NCBI RefSeq assembly: GCF_039531105.1
Contig: NZ_BAAAPK010000001.1
Coordinates: 2,852,001-2,916,000 of the forward strand
From: Microbacterium lacus
GTDB lineage: Bacteria; Actinomycetota; Actinomycetes; Actinomycetales; Microbacteriaceae
Length of the DNA: 64,000 bases
Reading direction: 5' to 3'
Below, one piece after another: positions 62,286-64,000 of the stretch. The position numbers and the translations under genes were made by a program. The notes beneath the pieces were generated by a model, which worked only from the letters and a program-made list of their open reading frames with translations, had not been told where the DNA came from and did not search any database. Numbering within the stretch: the first letter of the stretch is position 1; each line of letters starts with the position of its first letter.

Positions 62286-62828
62286 TCAGGGGGTTCTGAT
62301 GAGCTCGTCGACCGTACGGACCTCCGCGTAGGCGCTGCCGAGCGCGGCGAGGAACGCCGCGTGGACGTCCGGGCCGGCCACGCGCGTGCCCGCGTATTCG
62401 AGATCAGGGGCCGCGCACGCGTCACCCGCCACGGTCACGGAATACCCCAGATCGGATGCCGCCCGCACGGTCGCGTCGACGCACATGCTCGTCATCATCC
62501 CGGCGACCACGAGAGAGGAACCCGCGGCGAGGTGGCCCTCGAGGTCGGTCTCGAGGAACGCGTTCGGGTGGTGCTTCGTGACCACGATCTCGTCGTCTGC
62601 CGGGGCCACCGCCGGGTGCAGCTGAGCGCCCTCGGTTCCGGCGGCCAGGAATCCGGCATCCGCTTCGAGGCTCTCGTGACGCACGTGGATCACGGGAAGA
62701 CCCCGGTCCCGGAACGCGCCGAGGAGCGCCGCGGCCCGCTCGGCCGCGGCCTCCGGCCCCACGAGCGGGAAGCGCCCGCCGGGGAAGTAGTCGCGCTGGA
62801 TGTCGATGAGGATCAGGGTGTCGGGCAC
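62286..62828 (-). CDS. Isochorismatase-like cysteine hydrolase
   Basis: 180 residues from GTG 62828. The catalytic triad is visible: Asp9 in LILIDIQRDYFPGG, Lys85 in IVVTKHHPNAF, and Cys116 in GMMTSMCVDATVRAA. A cis-peptide region VVAGMMTSM precedes the nucleophile. Related enzymes include nicotinamidase and biuret or carbamoyl hydrolases; substrate unknown. Cytoplasmic. Twenty-five bases downstream of the luciferase-like gene, same strand. Confidence 0.92.
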   Translation of the reverse strand: MPDTLILIDIQRDYFPGGRFPLVGPEAAAERAAALLGAFRDRGLPVIHVRHESLEADAGFLAAGTEGAQLHPAVAPADDEIVVTKHHPNAFLETDLEGHLAAGSSLVVAGMMTSMCVDATVRAASDLGYSVTVAGDACAAPDLEYAGTRVAGPDVHAAFLAALGSAYAEVRTVDELIRTP

Positions 62829-62853
62829 GTGGGGAACCCTACTCCCCTGTCTC

Positions 62854-63771
62854 TCAGGCGAGCGCCGCGCCGAGCTCCGCCACCTGCTCCAGGTCGCGCA
62901 TGTCCAGAAGCTGGAAGTAGATGCGATCGGCCCCCAGAGCGCCGAGTCGTGCGACCCGCTCGCCGATGTGCGCCGCATCGCCGCAGATCGTGGCTCCGGC
63001 GCGGAACTCCTCCAGCGAGCGGCCGGTCGCTGCGGCGCGGCGCTCGAGGACCCGCTCGTCGTCGCCGATGATCGTCGTCAGCGCGACCGAGAGCTTCAGG
63101 GTCGCAGGATCGCGATCCACCCGCTCGCACGCTTCACGGACGCGGGCGAAGGCCGTCGCGAGCTCGTCGTCGGGCAGGAAGCCGATGTTGAACTCCGTCG
63201 CGAACCGGGCGGCGATCGCGGGTGTCCGACGCGGACCGTTGCCACCGACGATCACAGGCACCGGTCGCTGCACGGGCTTGGGCAGCGCGGGCGAGTCCTC
63301 CAGCGTGTAGTGCTCCCCCGCGAAGTCGAACGTGGAGCCCGTCGGCGTCGCCCACAGTCCCGTGATGACCGCGAGCTGCTCCTCGAGGATCCCGAAGCGC
63401 TTCTCGGGGAACGGGATGCCGTACGCCCGGTGCTCGGCCTCGAACCAGCCGGTGCCCAGCCCGAGCTCGACGCGCCCGCCGGACATCGCGTCGACCTGCG
63501 CGACCTGGATCGCCAGTACGGCGGGGAGGCGATGGGTGGCCGACGACACGAGGGTCCCGAGGCGGATCCACTCCGTCTCGCGCGCAAGGCCCGCGAGCGT
63601 CGTCCATGCGTCGGTCGGACCCGGCAGCGGATCACCCGAGCCCATGCGCATGAAGTGATCTGACCGGAAGTACCCGTCGAAGCCGGCATGCTCGGTCGCC
63701 CGCGCGAAAGCGAGCTGGTCGTCGTAGCTGTACCCCTGCTGGGGCTCGGTGAAGGTGCAGTACTCCATCAC
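62854..63771 (-). CDS. LLM-class (probably F420-dependent) oxidoreductase
   Basis: 305 residues. TIM-barrel luciferase-like family: LAFARATEHAGFDGYFRSDH near 19, LGTLVSSATHRLPAVLAIQV near 71, GGRVELGLGTGWFEAEHRAY near 96, and PVPVIVGGNGPRRTPAIAAR near 170. The F420 group in actinobacteria shares this pattern, though FMN use cannot be excluded. Substrate unknown. Start ATG 63771 or 63768. Confidence 0.9.
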   Translation of the reverse strand: MMEYCTFTEPQQGYSYDDQLAFARATEHAGFDGYFRSDHFMRMGSGDPLPGPTDAWTTLAGLARETEWIRLGTLVSSATHRLPAVLAIQVAQVDAMSGGRVELGLGTGWFEAEHRAYGIPFPEKRFGILEEQLAVITGLWATPTGSTFDFAGEHYTLEDSPALPKPVQRPVPVIVGGNGPRRTPAIAARFATEFNIGFLPDDELATAFARVREACERVDRDPATLKLSVALTTIIGDDERVLERRAAATGRSLEEFRAGATICGDAAHIGERVARLGALGADRIYFQLLDMRDLEQVAELGAALA

Positions 63772-63780
63772 CCCAGCCTG

Positions 63781-63963
63781 TCAGAGGGCTCGCCCGCCGA
63801 CGGACGCGACCATCCCCCGGACGAAGAAACGCCCCACGAGGGGGCGTTCATTCTGTAGCGGGAGCGGCGCTCGGCGCAGTTCGCAGGTGATCCTGCAGAA
63901 GTCCGGCGTCGAATACTCTGGCAACTGCACTTCGGGGGTGGTCGAAGCGTCCTGGTCAGTCAT
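63781..63963 (-). CDS. Doubtful small open reading frame at the right edge
   Basis: 60 codons (MTDQDASTTPEVQLPEYSTP at the start) without recognisable domain. A terminator-like hairpin at 63828-63848 falls inside it, and no clear Shine-Dalgarno precedes the ATG. It may be a real short protein or chance. Between it and base 64000 only a short dyad (CGCAACGCTCGAGGGTTGCG on the minus strand) is seen. Confidence 0.2.
   Translation of the reverse strand: MTDQDASTTPEVQLPEYSTPDFCRITCELRRAPLPLQNERPLVGRFFVRGMVASVGGRAL
63828..63848 (-). terminator. Terminator-like hairpin, minus strand
   Basis: An 8-bp stem, AACGCCCC / GGGGCGTT, with a five-base loop, followed on the minus strand by a pyrimidine-rich TTCTTCG. 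It would end a transcript coming from the right. Confidence 0.6.
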
Positions 63964-64000
63964 GTCTGATCGTCGGTCAGCGCAACCCTCGAGCGTTGCG

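Overview
The window looks like a chromosomal segment of a high-GC Gram-positive actinobacterium, most likely of the family Microbacteriaceae (Microbacterium-like). The basis is the very high GC content, frequent GTG starts, the coproporphyrin-dependent heme genes (cgoX, chdC, cpfC), the order hadA-hadB-murB-aspC next to a tRNA-Trp-secE-nusG-rplK-rplA block, MFS/MarR and LysG/LysE pairs, and no cas genes. The genus is inferred; no rRNA gene is present.

Layout. 1-8.8 kb: a P-type ATPase running off the left edge, then an alpha-galactoside locus (GH36 alpha-galactosidase, two sugar ABC permeases, a binding lipoprotein, a LacI regulator with two operator-like palindromes). 8.9-9.9 kb: rplJ-rplL behind a structured leader. 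10.1-12.2 kb: an AbiEi-like/DUF559-type gene between two identically built repeat arrays, then a YqaJ-type nuclease. 12.2-17.6 kb: MFS exporter/MarR pair with three palindromes, an MDR oxidoreductase, LysG/LysE, acylphosphatase. 17.6-19.9 kb: amino-acid ABC importer. 20.0-24.1 kb: rplA, rplK, a second DUF559-type gene between its own repeat arrays, nusG, secE, tRNA-Trp.

24.2-34.0 kb is a polyamine/GABA catabolic cluster (aldehyde dehydrogenase, APC permease, universal stress protein, amine oxidase, GABA transaminase, PucR-type regulator, DAO-type oxidase). 34.0-38.9 kb is the glyoxylate shunt (ramB-like regulator, aceB, aceA). 39-45.4 kb holds a lipoprotein, a regulator with two LuxR HTH domains, a flavoprotein disulfide reductase, a YCII protein, aspC, several intergenic inverted-repeat arrays, and a PepSY protein. 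45.5-49.5 kb is a two-component system with direct-repeat boxes, murB and two MaoC-fold dehydratases. 49.6-59.4 kb is a TauE/SafE permease and a nearly complete heme operon with divergent hemA. 59.4-64 kb has a DUF2510 membrane protein, cardiolipin synthase, a PLDc_N/SHOCT protein, an isochorismatase-like hydrolase and a luciferase-like oxidoreductase.

Most striking signal: two nuclease-fold accessory genes (10.2 and 21.4 kb) are each flanked on both sides by arrays of inverted words. The word and spacing are specific to each gene and identical on its two sides (80-bp arrays for one, 58-bp for the other), and both units sit just upstream of ribosomal-protein genes. Related word arrays without such a gene occur at 38.9, 43.2 and 44.5 kb. 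This may be an undescribed gene-plus-flanking-array element; its function cannot be settled from sequence alone.
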